64,000 nucleotides of DNA from Amycolatopsis sp. NBC_01480 (GTDB lineage Bacteria; Actinomycetota; Actinomycetes; Mycobacteriales; Pseudonocardiaceae), in contig NZ_CP109442.1 of assembly GCF_036227205.1 (NCBI RefSeq), positions 5,580,001-5,644,000 on the forward strand, read 5' to 3'. This document shows, one piece after another, positions 16,187 through 25,933 of this stretch. The translations under genes and the position numbers were made by a program. Each line of letters opens with the position of its first letter. Position 1 is the first letter of the stretch. The notes under the pieces are model-generated. The model ran no database searches. It saw only the letters and a program-made list of their open reading frames with translations, and was not told the origin of the DNA.

Positions 16187-17182
16187 ATGCGGGTTTTCGT
16201 GACGGGTGCGTCAGGTTGGGTCGGGTCTGCGGTGGTGTCGGGGTTGTTGTCGGCGGGGCATAGTGTGGTGGGGTTGGCGCGTTCGGAGCGTTCGGCGTCG
16301 GTGGTTGCGTCGCTGGGTGCGCAGGTGCGGCGGGGTAGTTTGGACGATCTGGACAGTCTTCGCTCCGGGGCGGCGTCGGCGGAGGGGGTGCTGCACCTGG
16401 CGTTCGATCACGATGTGGCGTTCTCGGGAGGCTTCGACTCGGCCTCCCGGGCCGAACGCCGCGCAATCGAGACGCTGGGGGCGGCGTTGGAAGGGTCGGG
16501 CCGTCCTCTGGTCGTCGCGTCGGTGACCGGGGGGCTTCCCTCGGGACGTGTCGGGTATGAGCAGGACGCCCCGGATCCTGCCCATCCATTGGCTGTCCGG
16601 TTCCGCAACGAGCAGGTCGCGACGTCCCTGCGGGAGCGTGGGGTGGGGGCGTGTGTGGTGCGGTTGCCGCCGACCGTGCACGGCCCCGGAGACCCTAGCC
16701 CGTTCCTCCGCACACTCATCGACCACGCGCGCAGCAGTGGTTTCTCGGGGTATATCGGTGATGGGCGGAATCGGTGGCCGGCGGTACATCGCCTGGATGC
16801 GGCTGCGCTGTTCCAGCTTGCGCTCGAGCGGGCACCAGCGGGCGCGATCCTGCACGCTATCGACGACGAAGGCGTGACGACCCGCGAGATCGCGGAAACG
16901 ATCGGCCGTGGCCTGAAGGTGCCGGCAGTGTCGATCGCCGAGGACGACGCCCACGACCATTTCGGTGTCGTGACCCACGTTTACGCCTCCGACATCCCCG
17001 CCTCGAGCGCCGCGACACGCGAACTACTCGGATGGCAACCACGCGAAGCTGGCCTCCTGGCCGACCTTGCGCAAGACCACTACTACGCCGACGCCACCCC
17101 GCCCACCCAAAAGCACGAACATCTCAACGAGCTTGAGTTTAACGTCTGCGTGATCGATGGAGACCCTGCCGATCATGAGTGA
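16187..17182 (+). CDS. NAD-dependent epimerase/dehydratase-family protein
   Basis: The 331-residue extended SDR starts with MRVFVTGASGWVGSAVVSGL (Rossmann, TGxxGxxG type) and contains PLVVASVTGGLPSGRVG, VVRLPPTVHGPGDPSPFL and PAVHRLDAAALFQLALE, as in atypical SDRs annotated as nucleoside-diphosphate-sugar epimerases. The usual YxxxK is not evident: the equivalent region reads PLAVRFRNEQVA, so classical epimerase chemistry is doubtful. About 25 residues at the C-terminus (after DHYYADATPP) look like read-through beyond the normal end. It is divergent from the frameshifted SDR across the AACAAC/GTTGTT operators. Confidence 0.75.
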   Translation: MRVFVTGASGWVGSAVVSGLLSAGHSVVGLARSERSASVVASLGAQVRRGSLDDLDSLRSGAASAEGVLHLAFDHDVAFSGGFDSASRAERRAIETLGAALEGSGRPLVVASVTGGLPSGRVGYEQDAPDPAHPLAVRFRNEQVATSLRERGVGACVVRLPPTVHGPGDPSPFLRTLIDHARSSGFSGYIGDGRNRWPAVHRLDAAALFQLALERAPAGAILHAIDDEGVTTREIAETIGRGLKVPAVSIAEDDAHDHFGVVTHVYASDIPASSAATRELLGWQPREAGLLADLAQDHYYADATPPTQKHEHLNELEFNVCVIDGDPADHE

Positions 17183-17640
17183 GCCTCTGGTCGATCATTC
17201 CTTCTTGCTAGAGAAGGAAGATCGAACCAAGGGCTTCAATTGATCAGTGTGCATCACACCGGTTTTCGCCCGGATCGGCAACGAGGATCTGCGCAGGATC
17301 AACGCCGCCGGCCTGGCCGGTCAGAGCGGTAACCCCGACAGTCTTTCGTCTGCTTCGGACAGCCAGGTTTGACCCCGCAACCGGAGCCTAGGATGCTCGG
17401 CACCGCGTGCACTTGAACCACAGCGTCATCCCGGATAGAACCTCAGCGACACGGGAGAGCGTCGGAGCGATGAACAGGACTGAAGCGGAGGCCGACGGGT
17501 CAGGCGGGGCCGTTCCCTCTGGACGCCACGTTCCCAGGTGCCTCGGCGCGTGGATTCGACGCCCTTCGGCGCGGGTGGCAGACGCAAGTTGGCGATGGCT
17601 TCCGGCTGCCGACCTTCAGCGCGGCCACGATCGGTGACTT
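17183..17640. other. Stretch with no recognisable gene
   Basis: I see no conserved motif in any frame. It may be the decayed 5' part of the NACHT-like remnant that follows. Confidence 0.4.
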
Positions 17641-18755
17641 CCGGGGAGGAGATCGTCGAGGTCCCGTTCCGGCCGGCGTCGGGGGAGACGTTGCTGCGAC
17701 GGTGGAACTCGGCTGCCTCCTGGGAGTATTGCTGCGTCGTCTGGCGTACTGGATGTCCGCAACGGCGACACTGACGTCCCGGCCGACGACGCCGAGGCGC
17801 GGATCGCGGCGACTCTCAGGGCGATGGGACAGGTGGATTCCGGCTCACAGGAAGTTTTCCGGCACCTGTTGGACCGGACCGGGTGTGCTGCGTGAGCCCG
17901 GCCGGAGCGACTTCGTGCACCGGACATTCGGCGAGTACCTCGCAGCCAAGGCCGCGGGGGGAAGCGGACGACATCGGCGTGTTGCTCGAGAACGCCTACC
18001 GAGACGAGTGGCGCGACGTGGTCGTCTTCGCGGCCGGGCATGCCCAGCCGAAGCAATGCGTGACGCTGATCGAAGGGCTTCTCGATCGAGGGTCGAAACG
18101 CACTCACACGCTCTCTGGTCGCACTTGCGTGTCTGGAAACTTTACCTGAACTACCCGCTGACCTGCGCGCGGAGGTCAAGGCTTCGGTGTCGCGATTCGT
18201 CCCGCCGCAGGACATCCGCTTTGCCGAGCAGCTATTCACCAGCGAGTTCCCTGAAGCCATCCGGCGCGAGCTCACGCTCGAGGAAGTTCCGCCGAACCAG
18301 AGCCTCGGCGAGCTGGAGGCACTTGCCGCCCGTGAGGAAGACCCCATCCACCTGGCACCGGTGGCGGGCGGTGCGCTGGTGAGTTACCTGAACAAGGCCA
18401 ACGAGGGCCGTCAGGCCAGGGTGGCTTCCGTGTACTGGGAGGTCTCGCGGGCCGCGCTACGCGGCACCTTGGTCCGCATCCGCACCGCCTTGTCCGAGCT
18501 GGTCTCGATGAGCCCCGCCGAGCAGGAGGTCCCCGACCGGGAAGCCGTTCGGTTCGTCGTGACCGGCGACCGCAACGTTATCAACTACAGCCCTCAACGG
18601 GCGGCTCGAACAGCGTTGTTGTCGGCGCGCCGCCGGAACCGGCGAAGACGGACGGCGCGTGGACGCGCCTGCGCAAACGCGGTGTATTGGTTGCCGCCGC
18701 CACCGTGGTGGCGGCCGTGGTGCCGCTTCTTCACGATCTGCGGCTCAAATGTGCT
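17640..18755 (+). pseudogene. NACHT-type NTPase / AbiTii-like remnant
   Basis: Several frames together read as the end of a NACHT NTPase: VLDVRNGDTDVPADDAEARI, VFRHLLDRTG, then GRSDFVHRTFGEYLAAKA, DIGVLLENAYRDEWRDVVVF and AAGHAQPKQCVTLIEGLLDR, then SLVALACLETLPELPADLRA. After 18300 the frame carries VYWEVSRAALRGTLVRIRTA, LSELVS and FVVTGDRNVINYSPQ, which I read as an AbiTii-type domain, and in another frame a hydrophobic segment VLVAAATVVAAVVPLLHDL. Both modules occur in actinobacterial NTPase and abortive-infection proteins. At least four frame changes show it is dead. Confidence 0.6.
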
Positions 18756-19194
18756 CTCCTGGCCCCGCGGCAGGCCGATACCGACCACGCCCGCGGCATC
18801 CGAGATCACCGTTTCGATCGAGTGCCGTTTCGCGCATTCGTCGACTCCCGGCCAGGCTCCGCCTGGTGCTTCTCGTGCCCGAGATGCTCGAAGGCCCGCG
18901 GGCTGGCGTTGACCGGCCCGGACGGGTTGCTGAAGCTGGTGTTATCACTCACAGTGCCCATCCCGCCGGACCTCCGGCCCGGCGTGTCGGGCCGGAAACA
19001 CCGATCTTGGAACAGTCCCTGCCGATGTCCGCGCGCTGCTGAGCGTCGGGAGGGACTCTGTTCTCGCCCTCGGTGGCGTGTCGGAGCGACATGCTGTGAA
19101 CCCACATGGTGGCGCGGGCTCAGAAGCGATGGCTCAGAGCCATTCCTCCTTGGACTCGGCCAGGGATCAAGGAGGACCGCTGCTACATCCGTAG
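18756..19194. other. Stretch with no recognisable gene
   Basis: No frame here shows a known motif, and I see no repeat or RNA structure that I can support. Confidence 0.4.
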
Positions 19195-20100
19195 TCATAT
19201 GGCGAGAGGGGTTGTGACCCGGACGGTCGCGATTTGGGATCCGCGCTGGTTCACGGATTCGTGCTCGTCATTGTTGTGCGTGGTGCAGAGGAAGAGGGTG
19301 TTGCCGTCGGTGCCACCGAGGGCGACGGCGAGGCACTTGCGGTCGGTTTCGATGCGGTCGGTGACGTCCCCGTCAGGGGTGAGACGCAGCGCGGCGTGGC
19401 CTTCGGCGTCTGCGATCCAGAAGCCGCCTTCGGTGTCGAGGGCGGACATCCCGTCGGGTGGGAAGGTGAGGTCGGTGATCACGGTTTTGGCAGTCAGCGT
19501 TCCGTCGGGGGCGACGTCGAATCTGAGGACGGCGGGAGCGAGGCTGGCGTTGATGTAGAGGTGTGTTTCGTCCGGGTCGACGGTCATGCCGTTGGGGAGG
19601 ATCGTGGCGCTGTCGACGATGCGGTGTTCGCCGTTCGGCTCGATGAGGTGGATACGGCCTGGGTGCTGTTCCCTGACGGTGGTCATGAGCGCGTTGACGG
19701 CGGCTTCGCGGCTGGTGTGCTGTTGCACGATTTCGGCGAAGAGTGCTTCGGCGTCGAAGCCGAGCTCACCGACGTAGGCCCGGCCCTGAGAGTCGACCCA
19801 CATGTCGTTGAGGTTGGAAATCGTGACTCCGGCGAGGTCGGCGTGTGTGACGAGGGTGCCGTCGGGTTCCTGGCGGAGGACCCGTCGGCCACGTTGGGTG
19901 GCGATCAGGAGGCGGCCGTCGGGCAGCCAGCCAAGTCCGGTGGGAACCTCTGGGACTTCCGCGACGATCCGGGTTGATCCCGCTTCGGTGACGGCGATGA
20001 CGGCATGGCCGTACATGTCGGAGAAGTACAGCTCTCCCGCATGCCAACGGGGGCTCTCGGCGCAGGCGAATCCTTCGGCAAGCACGGTGGGAGTGGTCAT
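19195..20100 (-). CDS. SMP-30/gluconolactonase-family protein
   Basis: The 301-residue six-bladed beta-propeller protein contains CAESPRWHAGELYFSDMYGH (first-blade metal ligand Glu), NLNDMWVDSQGRAYVGELGF, ILPNGMTVDPDETHLYINAS and ALDTEGGFWIADAEGHAALR, which supply the usual Glu, Asn, Asn and Asp calcium or zinc ligands. Family members hydrolyse sugar lactones and other lactones. It is third in a minus-strand operon after an SDR and an MFS transporter. ATG 20100 follows AAAGGACC. The natural substrate is not evident. Confidence 0.85.
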   Translation of the reverse strand: MTTPTVLAEGFACAESPRWHAGELYFSDMYGHAVIAVTEAGSTRIVAEVPEVPTGLGWLPDGRLLIATQRGRRVLRQEPDGTLVTHADLAGVTISNLNDMWVDSQGRAYVGELGFDAEALFAEIVQQHTSREAAVNALMTTVREQHPGRIHLIEPNGEHRIVDSATILPNGMTVDPDETHLYINASLAPAVLRFDVAPDGTLTAKTVITDLTFPPDGMSALDTEGGFWIADAEGHAALRLTPDGDVTDRIETDRKCLAVALGGTDGNTLFLCTTHNNDEHESVNQRGSQIATVRVTTPLAI

Positions 20101-20135
20101 GAAATGGTGGTCCTTTCGATGGGGTGTGTTGTCTC

Positions 20136-21569
20136 TTACCGGAACCGCTCCGCGTCGGCGCGGTCGTGCGTGGTGAAGATTGCGATAGCCGCGCTGAGGA
20201 TGGCCGCTGCGGCGGCGAGGACGAAGACAGTCTGGAAGGCGCTGATGCTGGGGCCTGCGGAGGCTCGCGCCGAGATTCGCCCGGGCGCGCCGGCGGACAG
20301 GATCGTGCCGATGACGGCCGAGCCGATCGTGGTGCCGAGGGCCCGCATGAGGGTGTTGGTCCCGTTGGCGGCTCCGGTCTGGGTGGCGGGGACGGCGCTC
20401 ATGATGAGGGTGGGCATAGCGGCGTAACCGAGTCCGATGCCGATCCCGACGATGGCGGCGCCGATGATGATCGCGGCCGCGTTCGCGCGTGAAACGGCGG
20501 GGAGGAGGTAGCCGATCGCGACGATGAGGGCACCGCAGGTGAGGGCGATGCGCGCGCCGTGACGTCCGATGATCGTGGCGGCGAGGGGGGTGAGGAGGAC
20601 CATGACTACGCCGAGGGGCATCACGCCGATGCTCGCCACCAACGCAGTCATTCCTGCGCCGCCGGAAGCGTGCGGCACTTCGAGTGCCTGGGGGAACGCG
20701 ACGCTGCTGGCCACGAGTGCGAACCCGAGGGCGATAGAAGACAGGTTCGTCAGCATGACCGTGCGGCTTGCCGCGACCCGCAGATCCAGGAGCGGCTCGG
20801 CACGACTCAGCTCCCATACGGCGAAGGCCACGAGGATCAGCACCCCCAGGATGAGACACGCGACCGTCGGTCGCGACGCCCATCCCCATGTGCGTCCTTG
20901 GGCAACCGCGAGGAGAACCCCGATCAGTCCCGCGGCGAGCAGAAGGGCACCGGCGGCGTCGAAGGAACCGCCGGTCCTCGCGGATGTCGCGGGGATGAAT
21001 CGGGCGACGAGTGTGATGGCGACGACGCCGAGGAGCGCGGTGGCGAAGAACAGGACCCGGAAGCCGAAGCTGTCGGCCACCGAGGTCGCCGCCGGCAATC
21101 CGATCGCGGCCCCGAAGCCCAGGCTGGCACTAATGAGCGAGACCGCTCCGCGCTGCCGGGAGGGAGGGAGCTCGTCCCGGGTGATGCTGATCGCGACGGG
21201 AACGGTGCCTATCGCGGTTCCCTGGAGTGCACGTCCCACGATCATGATCCCGAGGTCCTGCGCACAACCGGCAACGACGGAGCCGAGGACCATGAGGCCG
21301 AGCAGTCCCAGGAGCACCCGACGTTTCCCGTACAGATCACCGAGCCGTCCGGCCACCGGGGTCGCGGCGGAGGCGGCGAGCAGAGTGGCGGTGATGATCC
21401 ACGCGCTGCCCGACGCAGTCGTGTGCAGCAGATGCGGGAACCGAGGAAGGATCGGAGCGACGAGGGTCTGCATCATTGAGGAGATCACTCCGCTCAATGC
21501 CAGCACCGCGATGATCGTGTTCGAGTGGGAGCCGCTACCCGTGCTCCGGCGTGTGAGCGCCAAGCTCAT
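20136..21569 (-). CDS. MFS multidrug-type exporter (DHA2-like)
   Basis: The 477-residue membrane protein has about 14 hydrophobic segments. Motif A is visible as GRLGDLYGKRRVLLGLLGL between helices 2 and 3, and the antiporter motif C-like segment SLGFGAAIGLPAATSVADSF is present. The length and 14-TM pattern fit proton-coupled drug exporters. The start ATG 21569 is 3 nt after the SDR stop, so the two are probably co-translated. The operon lies behind the CGGACA/TGTCCG operators, whose candidate repressor is a pseudogene. Confidence 0.87.
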   Translation of the reverse strand: MSLALTRRSTGSGSHSNTIIAVLALSGVISSMMQTLVAPILPRFPHLLHTTASGSAWIITATLLAASAATPVAGRLGDLYGKRRVLLGLLGLMVLGSVVAGCAQDLGIMIVGRALQGTAIGTVPVAISITRDELPPSRQRGAVSLISASLGFGAAIGLPAATSVADSFGFRVLFFATALLGVVAITLVARFIPATSARTGGSFDAAGALLLAAGLIGVLLAVAQGRTWGWASRPTVACLILGVLILVAFAVWELSRAEPLLDLRVAASRTVMLTNLSSIALGFALVASSVAFPQALEVPHASGGAGMTALVASIGVMPLGVVMVLLTPLAATIIGRHGARIALTCGALIVAIGYLLPAVSRANAAAIIIGAAIVGIGIGLGYAAMPTLIMSAVPATQTGAANGTNTLMRALGTTIGSAVIGTILSAGAPGRISARASAGPSISAFQTVFVLAAAAAILSAAIAIFTTHDRADAERFR

Positions 21570-21572
21570 CGA

Positions 21573-22310
21573 TCAGCCCTGCGCCGTGGGACGAACGACT
21601 ATCTCGCCGACGTCGACCTCGTCGGGCTGCTCGATCGCGAAGGCCACCGCCCGTGCGATCGCCGAGGGAGGCATCGCGATCGCGTCCCGCTGCGCGAGCA
21701 GCGCCGCACCGACCTCGGGGCTGCCGCCCTTGCCGATGCCTTCGGTGTTCGTGAATCCGGGCGAGATCAAGGTCACGCGCAGGTTGGGCCCGGCCTCTTG
21801 GCGCAGACCTTCCGTGAGCACCTTCACGGCCGTCTTGGTTGCGGCGTAGACCGCTTGCGTGGCCACGACCTTGTACGCGGCGGTCGACGCCGTGTGCACG
21901 AAATGGCCACCACCTTGCGCTCGGAACACCGGGAGAGCTGCGGCGATCCCGTTCAAGACGCCCTTGATGTTCACCTCGACCATCTGCTCCCAGTCGTCGA
22001 CTCTCAGCTCGTCGAAGCCGGACACGGCCATGCTTCCGGCGTTGCTGAACAGCACGTCGAGCCGACCGAATCGTGTCTGCGCGGTCTCCACGAGCCGAGC
22101 GACATCGGCTCGGTTGCGGACATCGACCTCGACGGCCACCGCCTCGCCGCCGGCAGCGACGATCTGCTCCACCAGCGCGTCCAGCCGGTCGACGCGTCGA
22201 GCGCCGAGTACGAGGCGCATTCCACGCTCGGCAAGATGCAGCGCGGTCGCCTCGCCGATGCCGCTGCTTGCTCCTGCGATCGCGACAATCTTCTCTGTCA
22301 GTCCCGTCAC
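21573..22310 (-). CDS. Short-chain dehydrogenase/reductase
   Basis: This is a classical SDR: IVAIAGASSGIGEATALHLA (NADP motif), LFSNAGSMAVSGFDEL, HFVHTASTAAYKVVATQAVY with YAATK giving the catalytic Tyr and Lys, and ISPGFTNTEGIG. I prefer GTG 22310, with AAGGAG just upstream, which gives 245 residues. An in-frame ATG at 22337 would add nine residues and overlap the region of the operators. It is the first gene of the SDR-MFS-lactonase operon. Confidence 0.85.
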   Translation of the reverse strand: MTGLTEKIVAIAGASSGIGEATALHLAERGMRLVLGARRVDRLDALVEQIVAAGGEAVAVEVDVRNRADVARLVETAQTRFGRLDVLFSNAGSMAVSGFDELRVDDWEQMVEVNIKGVLNGIAAALPVFRAQGGGHFVHTASTAAYKVVATQAVYAATKTAVKVLTEGLRQEAGPNLRVTLISPGFTNTEGIGKGGSPEVGAALLAQRDAIAMPPSAIARAVAFAIEQPDEVDVGEIVVRPTAQG

Positions 22311-22337
22311 GGGTCTCCTTAGATCATGCACCATCAA

Positions 22338-22384
22338 CCGGACATGTGTCCGGATTACTCAGGAGGCTACCGGACACATGTCCG
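22338..22384. promoter_or_regulatory. Pair of CGGACA-N2-TGTCCG operators
   Basis: CCGGACA-TG-TGTCCGG (22338-22353) and CGGACA-CA-TGTCCG (22371-22384) are two near-identical palindromes in opposite orientation, about 32 bp centre to centre, between the SDR operon and the TetR remnant. This is the form of a TetR-family operator pair. The sites are intact although the adjacent repressor gene is broken. Confidence 0.7.
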
Positions 22385-22865
22385 CTTCGCAAAGAGGGGG
22401 CCGAGCCGCGCCGCCGTGCTGATGCTGAGCACAACCGCAACCGGCCTCTCGATGTCGCACGCAGCGCTTAAGAGCTCAGGCGAGACGTCTATGCGGCCGA
22501 TCGCGAAGGCTGCCGGTGGCGGCCAGGGGACGCTCTACCGCCATTTCCCAACCCGTGAGGCGCTGCCGTTGGAGGTCTACCAGGATGACTTCGCTTCCGT
22601 CGTAGACTCGGTTCCCGCCTTGCTGCAGGCGTGCCAGCCTGCGCAAGCTGTAAGGAACTGACTGGACGAGCTGGCGGTTTCGGGCGCAAGAAGCATGCCG
22701 TGGCCGACGTGCTTGACGCGGCGAGCCGGGACGAACTGCACAGTGGCAATACGACCTGATCCTTGACGCCATCGGAGCCCTGCTCGACGCAGGAAAGGAA
22801 ACAGGCCACTGCGCACCGACATCGACCCAGGCGAACTCCTCCCTCTTGTCAGCTTCCTGCGGTAA
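22385..22865 (+). pseudogene. TetR-family repressor, multiply frameshifted
   Basis: Pieces in different frames give RRADAEHNRNRPLDVARSA, then ALKSSGETSMRPIAKAAGGG and TLYRHFPTREALPLEVYQDD (the TetR HTH), FASVVDSVPALLQACQPAQA to a stop at 22661, then LDELAVSGA, AVADVLDAASRDELH and GALLDAGKE in other frames. Read together they outline a normal TetR of about 190 residues divergent from the SDR operon. At least three frame breaks show it is inactive. Confidence 0.7.
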
Positions 22866-22944
22866 CTCCACACCCAGTCAGGACATCCGCATCCCATACC
22901 TACTCGACGTCGTCGTCGATGGACCAAGGGGTCAGTTCAGAATG

Positions 22945-23290
22945 AGTCGGCGTGCCGTCTTTGCTTGGACTGCGGGGCCTTCCAGCATCTCGGTATGCGT
23001 GAGGAGGTTCTGACCGACCGGCTGTGGGAGGGGGTCGAGCCTCTCAATCCGATGCGCCCGAGGCGTTTCCGCTATCCAGGACGCCGACATGCCGGTGACC
23101 GGGCTGCACGGGAAGGCATCCTGGACGTCGTCCACACCGGCATCGGCTGGAACCGGCTGCCCGCCGCGCTGTTCGGCGCCTCGGGCGCCACCTGCTGGCG
23201 TCGGCTGACCGAATGGCACGAGGTACCCGCGTCTTCAACTGCTCGCGGTGGACCAGTGTCGCCGAACTCCACGCCGCGCGCGATGACCCG
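22945..23290 (+). pseudogene. IS5-family transposase, N-terminal remnant
   Basis: The frame reads LTDRLWEGVEPLNPMRPRRF, YPGRRHAGDRAAREGILDVV, then HTGIGWNRLPAALFGASGAT and CWRRLTEWHE, the DUF4096-like start of an IS5-group transposase. A shift near 23225 continues as VFNCSRWTSVAELHAA. The catalytic region is missing and a different transposase fragment follows in opposite orientation. Confidence 0.7.
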
Positions 23291-23705
23291 GTAGGCATCC
23301 CGTCGGCTTCTTCCGACGGATCAGCAGGTGGTGGCGCGGGGATGCGGTGGCGATCCACGCCCAGTCGTACAGGCGCCGGCCCGGGGAGCCGTTCCCGCAC
23401 GAGCGGCGGTTCCAGCCGCGCGCCTCGACCAGGTGCAGTGCCTGGTCGGCGCGCATCTTCACGCACCGGGAGGTAGTCAGCTGAAAGTCGCGGCCGACGG
23501 CGAAGACGTAGCCGATGTCGTGCTGCTCGAACACCTCGCGTAGTTCGCTGCTGCGCACGTAGACCTCGTCGCCGGTGGCCCAGGCCGGGTCGAGCCCGGC
23601 GTCCGGCGCTCGCCTGGCCTGATCCCGGGCGATCTGGTCCTTGGCCGCGAAGGCGTACCCGTCGGGGAATCCGGCCGCACGCATACGCTCGGGGTCGGTA
23701 TTGAC
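23230..23705 (-). pseudogene. IS701-like transposase, internal remnant
   Basis: The minus strand reads GFPDGYAFAAKDQIARDQAR, LDPAWATGDEVYVRSSELRE, IGYVFAVGRDFQLTTSR and RLYDWAWIATASP, then HHLLIRRKK. The TGDEVYG-like and YDWAW motifs match the middle of IS701-family transposases. Both ends are missing. Confidence 0.65.
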
Positions 23706-23707
23706 GG

Positions 23708-24175
23708 TCAGGTGATCCCGTCTTTCGCGTTATGGAGGACAGACCGCAGCGACCGGCGGAGCCCGGCTGCCCCGGCATCACCCAAGCTTGACGTGAACGT
23801 TTTCTCGGCTTTGGCGTAGCGGTCCTCTGCTTGCCGGAACAGGTCCCGCCCGTGGCTGGTGAGCTCGACGATGTTGCGGCGCCGGTCCCGTTCGGACGGT
23901 CTGCGCGCGACGATGCCGCGGCGCTCAAGCGCGTCCAGGAGCGCGACCATCGACGTCGGGTCGATGCCGAGGACCACTGCGGCCTCCTGCTGTGATTCCG
24001 CCTCACCGCCGGCGATGACCCGCAGCACGCCGAGGTCGCGGACGGTCAGGTCCAGGCCGACGAGGGCGGCTTCGGTCTGCTGCTCCAGCGCACGGTGCGC
24101 GTGCTTGAGGAGGTACCCGAGCACGTCGTCGTGTGCCCGGACCTGGTCGGGGGCGTCTGAATTTGGCTTCGGCAC
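23708..24175 (-). CDS. MarR-family regulator
   Basis: The 155-residue protein is full length for MarR. It has a helical start, then LTVRDLGVLRVIAGGEAESQ, the recognition helix region DPTSMVALLDALERRGIVAR, the wing RPSERDRRRNIVELTSHGRD and C-terminal helices. It is divergent from the broken epimerase gene starting at 24241, its probable former target. Ligand unknown. Confidence 0.87.
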   Translation of the reverse strand: MPKPNSDAPDQVRAHDDVLGYLLKHAHRALEQQTEAALVGLDLTVRDLGVLRVIAGGEAESQQEAAVVLGIDPTSMVALLDALERRGIVARRPSERDRRRNIVELTSHGRDLFRQAEDRYAKAEKTFTSSLGDAGAAGLRRSLRSVLHNAKDGIT

Positions 24176-24240
24176 GCCAGAATCGTACCGTAGACCTATC
24201 GTCGGTAGTTCCGATGATTTGTCTGGCGAAGGGAATCTCC

Positions 24241-25142
24241 ATGATCCTCGTTACCGGCGGGTCTGGCTTCATCGGCTCCCACACCGTCCGCGCGCTGCAC
24301 GGCCTCGGCGAGGCGAGCGTCGTGGTGCAGCGCGGCACGGGTCAGGTCCCCGCCCACCTCGCGGACCTGCCCGTGATCGCGGAGCAGGCCGACGTCAGAT
24401 CGCCGGCATCGTGCACTTGGCCGGCTACCCCGCGCCACGCGGGACCGTCGGCGGCATCGAGGCCACGCAGGGCCTGTTGGACGGGCTGCTCAACGTCGCC
24501 CGAGTCGCCCAGGAATGGGGCGTGCGCCGGGTAGGCCTGGCTAGCACGCTCGGGGTCTACAGCGGCGTAGAGACAGACGCTCCGCTGACCGAGGACCTGC
24601 CGGTGCGGCTGACCGCCCCGCACCCGATTCCGCGGTCGAAGAAGATCGGCGAACTCCTCGCAGAGCAGTTCGCCGAGGCGACCGGCGTCGAATTCGTCAA
24701 CTTTCGGATCTCCGGCACCTGGGGCCCCCTCGGCCACGAGGACCCGTTCTTCGCCGCACCCGCGCTTATCCACGCAGCCGCCAGCGGGCAGCCGCTCGAC
24801 CTGTCGGGCCTGCTCGCCCAACCGCGCCTCGGGGACGGGCTCGACCTGTGCTACGTCAAGGACACCGGCCGGGCCATCGCGCTGCTCCAGCTCGCCGACA
24901 ACCTCAAGCACCGCACCTACAACATCGCGTCAGGGCAGGTGACCGACAACGCCGACGTGATCGCAGCGATCCGCCGGACAGTGCCGGAGGCCAGCCTGGA
25001 ACTCCCGGCAGGCACAAGCCAGCCCGGAGCCGCCCTCGACATCACCAGACTCCACCAGGACACCGGCTTCGAGCCCGAGTACGACACCGCCCGCGCCGCC
25101 GCCGACTACATCGCCTGGCTCACGGCAGGCAACCCACGCTGA
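24241..25142 (+). pseudogene. NAD-dependent epimerase with internal deletion/frameshift
   Basis: From ATG 24241 (GAAGGGA upstream) the frame reads MILVTGGSGFIGSHTVRALH and PAHLADLPVIAEQADV. At about 24397 the frame changes and roughly 15-20 residues are missing. It resumes as IAGIVHLAGYPAPRG, GVRRVGLASTLGVYSGVETD, FVNFRISGTWGPLGHEDPFF, RTYNIASGQVTDNADVIAAI and ends at 25142. The remainder is well preserved, so the lesion may be recent. Confidence 0.75.
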
Positions 25143-25339
25143 GGGGCATGGCCCCGTGACGCAGGAGCGGTCCCCATGCCCTCTTCGAAGCTCGGGCTTT
25201 ACGGCGCGATCCGCCGGGATGCACATGCGGACTTCGTGGGCTGACGTTCAATCCGTGCCATTGAGCTGCAAAGATTATCGGCTCGGTGCGTGGCGCGTGA
25301 GGCCGGAAGGCGTGCGGGCCGCTCCGTGATCATCATGGT

Positions 25340-25785
25340 GTGACGAAATTCGATCAAAGAACGGCCTGCTCGGCCACTACAGGGAGGGTTCGAGGAGCGG
25401 TTCGCGGAGCTCGCCTCGCTGCTCGCGCCCGTCTTCTCCCGGCATGACCCGCGCTCGAACGCGCAAGCGTATGTGCGTGCACTGTTGATGCCGGGTGTGT
25501 CCGCGAACTGCTGGGCACCGGCGCAGGCGGTCGGACCGACCGCCCCTGCCGGCTCCAGCATCTGCTGTGCGGGGCGGTTTGGGACGAGGACGCGGTGCGC
25601 GATGTGGTGCGCGCCTTCGTCGCCCGTCATCTGGGCGGCGGTGGGGTCCTGATCTTCGATGAGACCGGTGGCCTGAAGAAGGGGCAGGCCGCCGCGGGGA
25701 CCGGCCGACTGTACACCGGCACCGCGGGCCGGATCGAGAACGCGGTCGTCGCGGTCTACGCCACCGACTGCCGCATTAGTGACGT
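25340..25785 (+). pseudogene. IS701-family transposase, N-terminal remnant
   Basis: Frames in series read EERFAELASLLAPVFSRHDP, RSNAQAYVRALL, then LQHLLCGAVWDEDAVRDVVR, FVARHLGGGGVLIFDETGGL and [19 protein letters not shown]. The DETGxxKKG and YTGTAGRxEN motifs are the N-terminal half of an IS701 transposase. It ends at the point where the FAD-subunit gene on the other strand is cut, so it may mark the insertion that broke that gene. Confidence 0.75.
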
Positions 25786-25933
25786 CGACCAGAGTGCCGG
25801 GGGTGACCAAGCCGAGCTTGAGGTGGTCGACGAGGTTCGTGCCGCCGGCAAGGAACATCGCCCCGGGATCGGCGGTAACGGCCGCGACCGCGTTGGCGGC
25901 GGTGTCGGGCCGCAGGTACGCGAACGGCTTCAC
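25786..25933 (-). pseudogene. Molybdenum oxidoreductase FAD subunit, N-terminal remnant
   Basis: ATG 25933 opens MKPFAYLRPDTAANAVAAVT and GAMFLAGGTNLVDHLKLGLV, the start of the FAD-binding subunit of xanthine/aldehyde dehydrogenase-type enzymes (PaoB/YagS type). After LVDVTN at about 25786 the sequence becomes the antisense of the IS701 remnant. The ATG overlaps the stop of the iron-sulphur subunit by 4 nt, the normal operon order. Confidence 0.8.
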
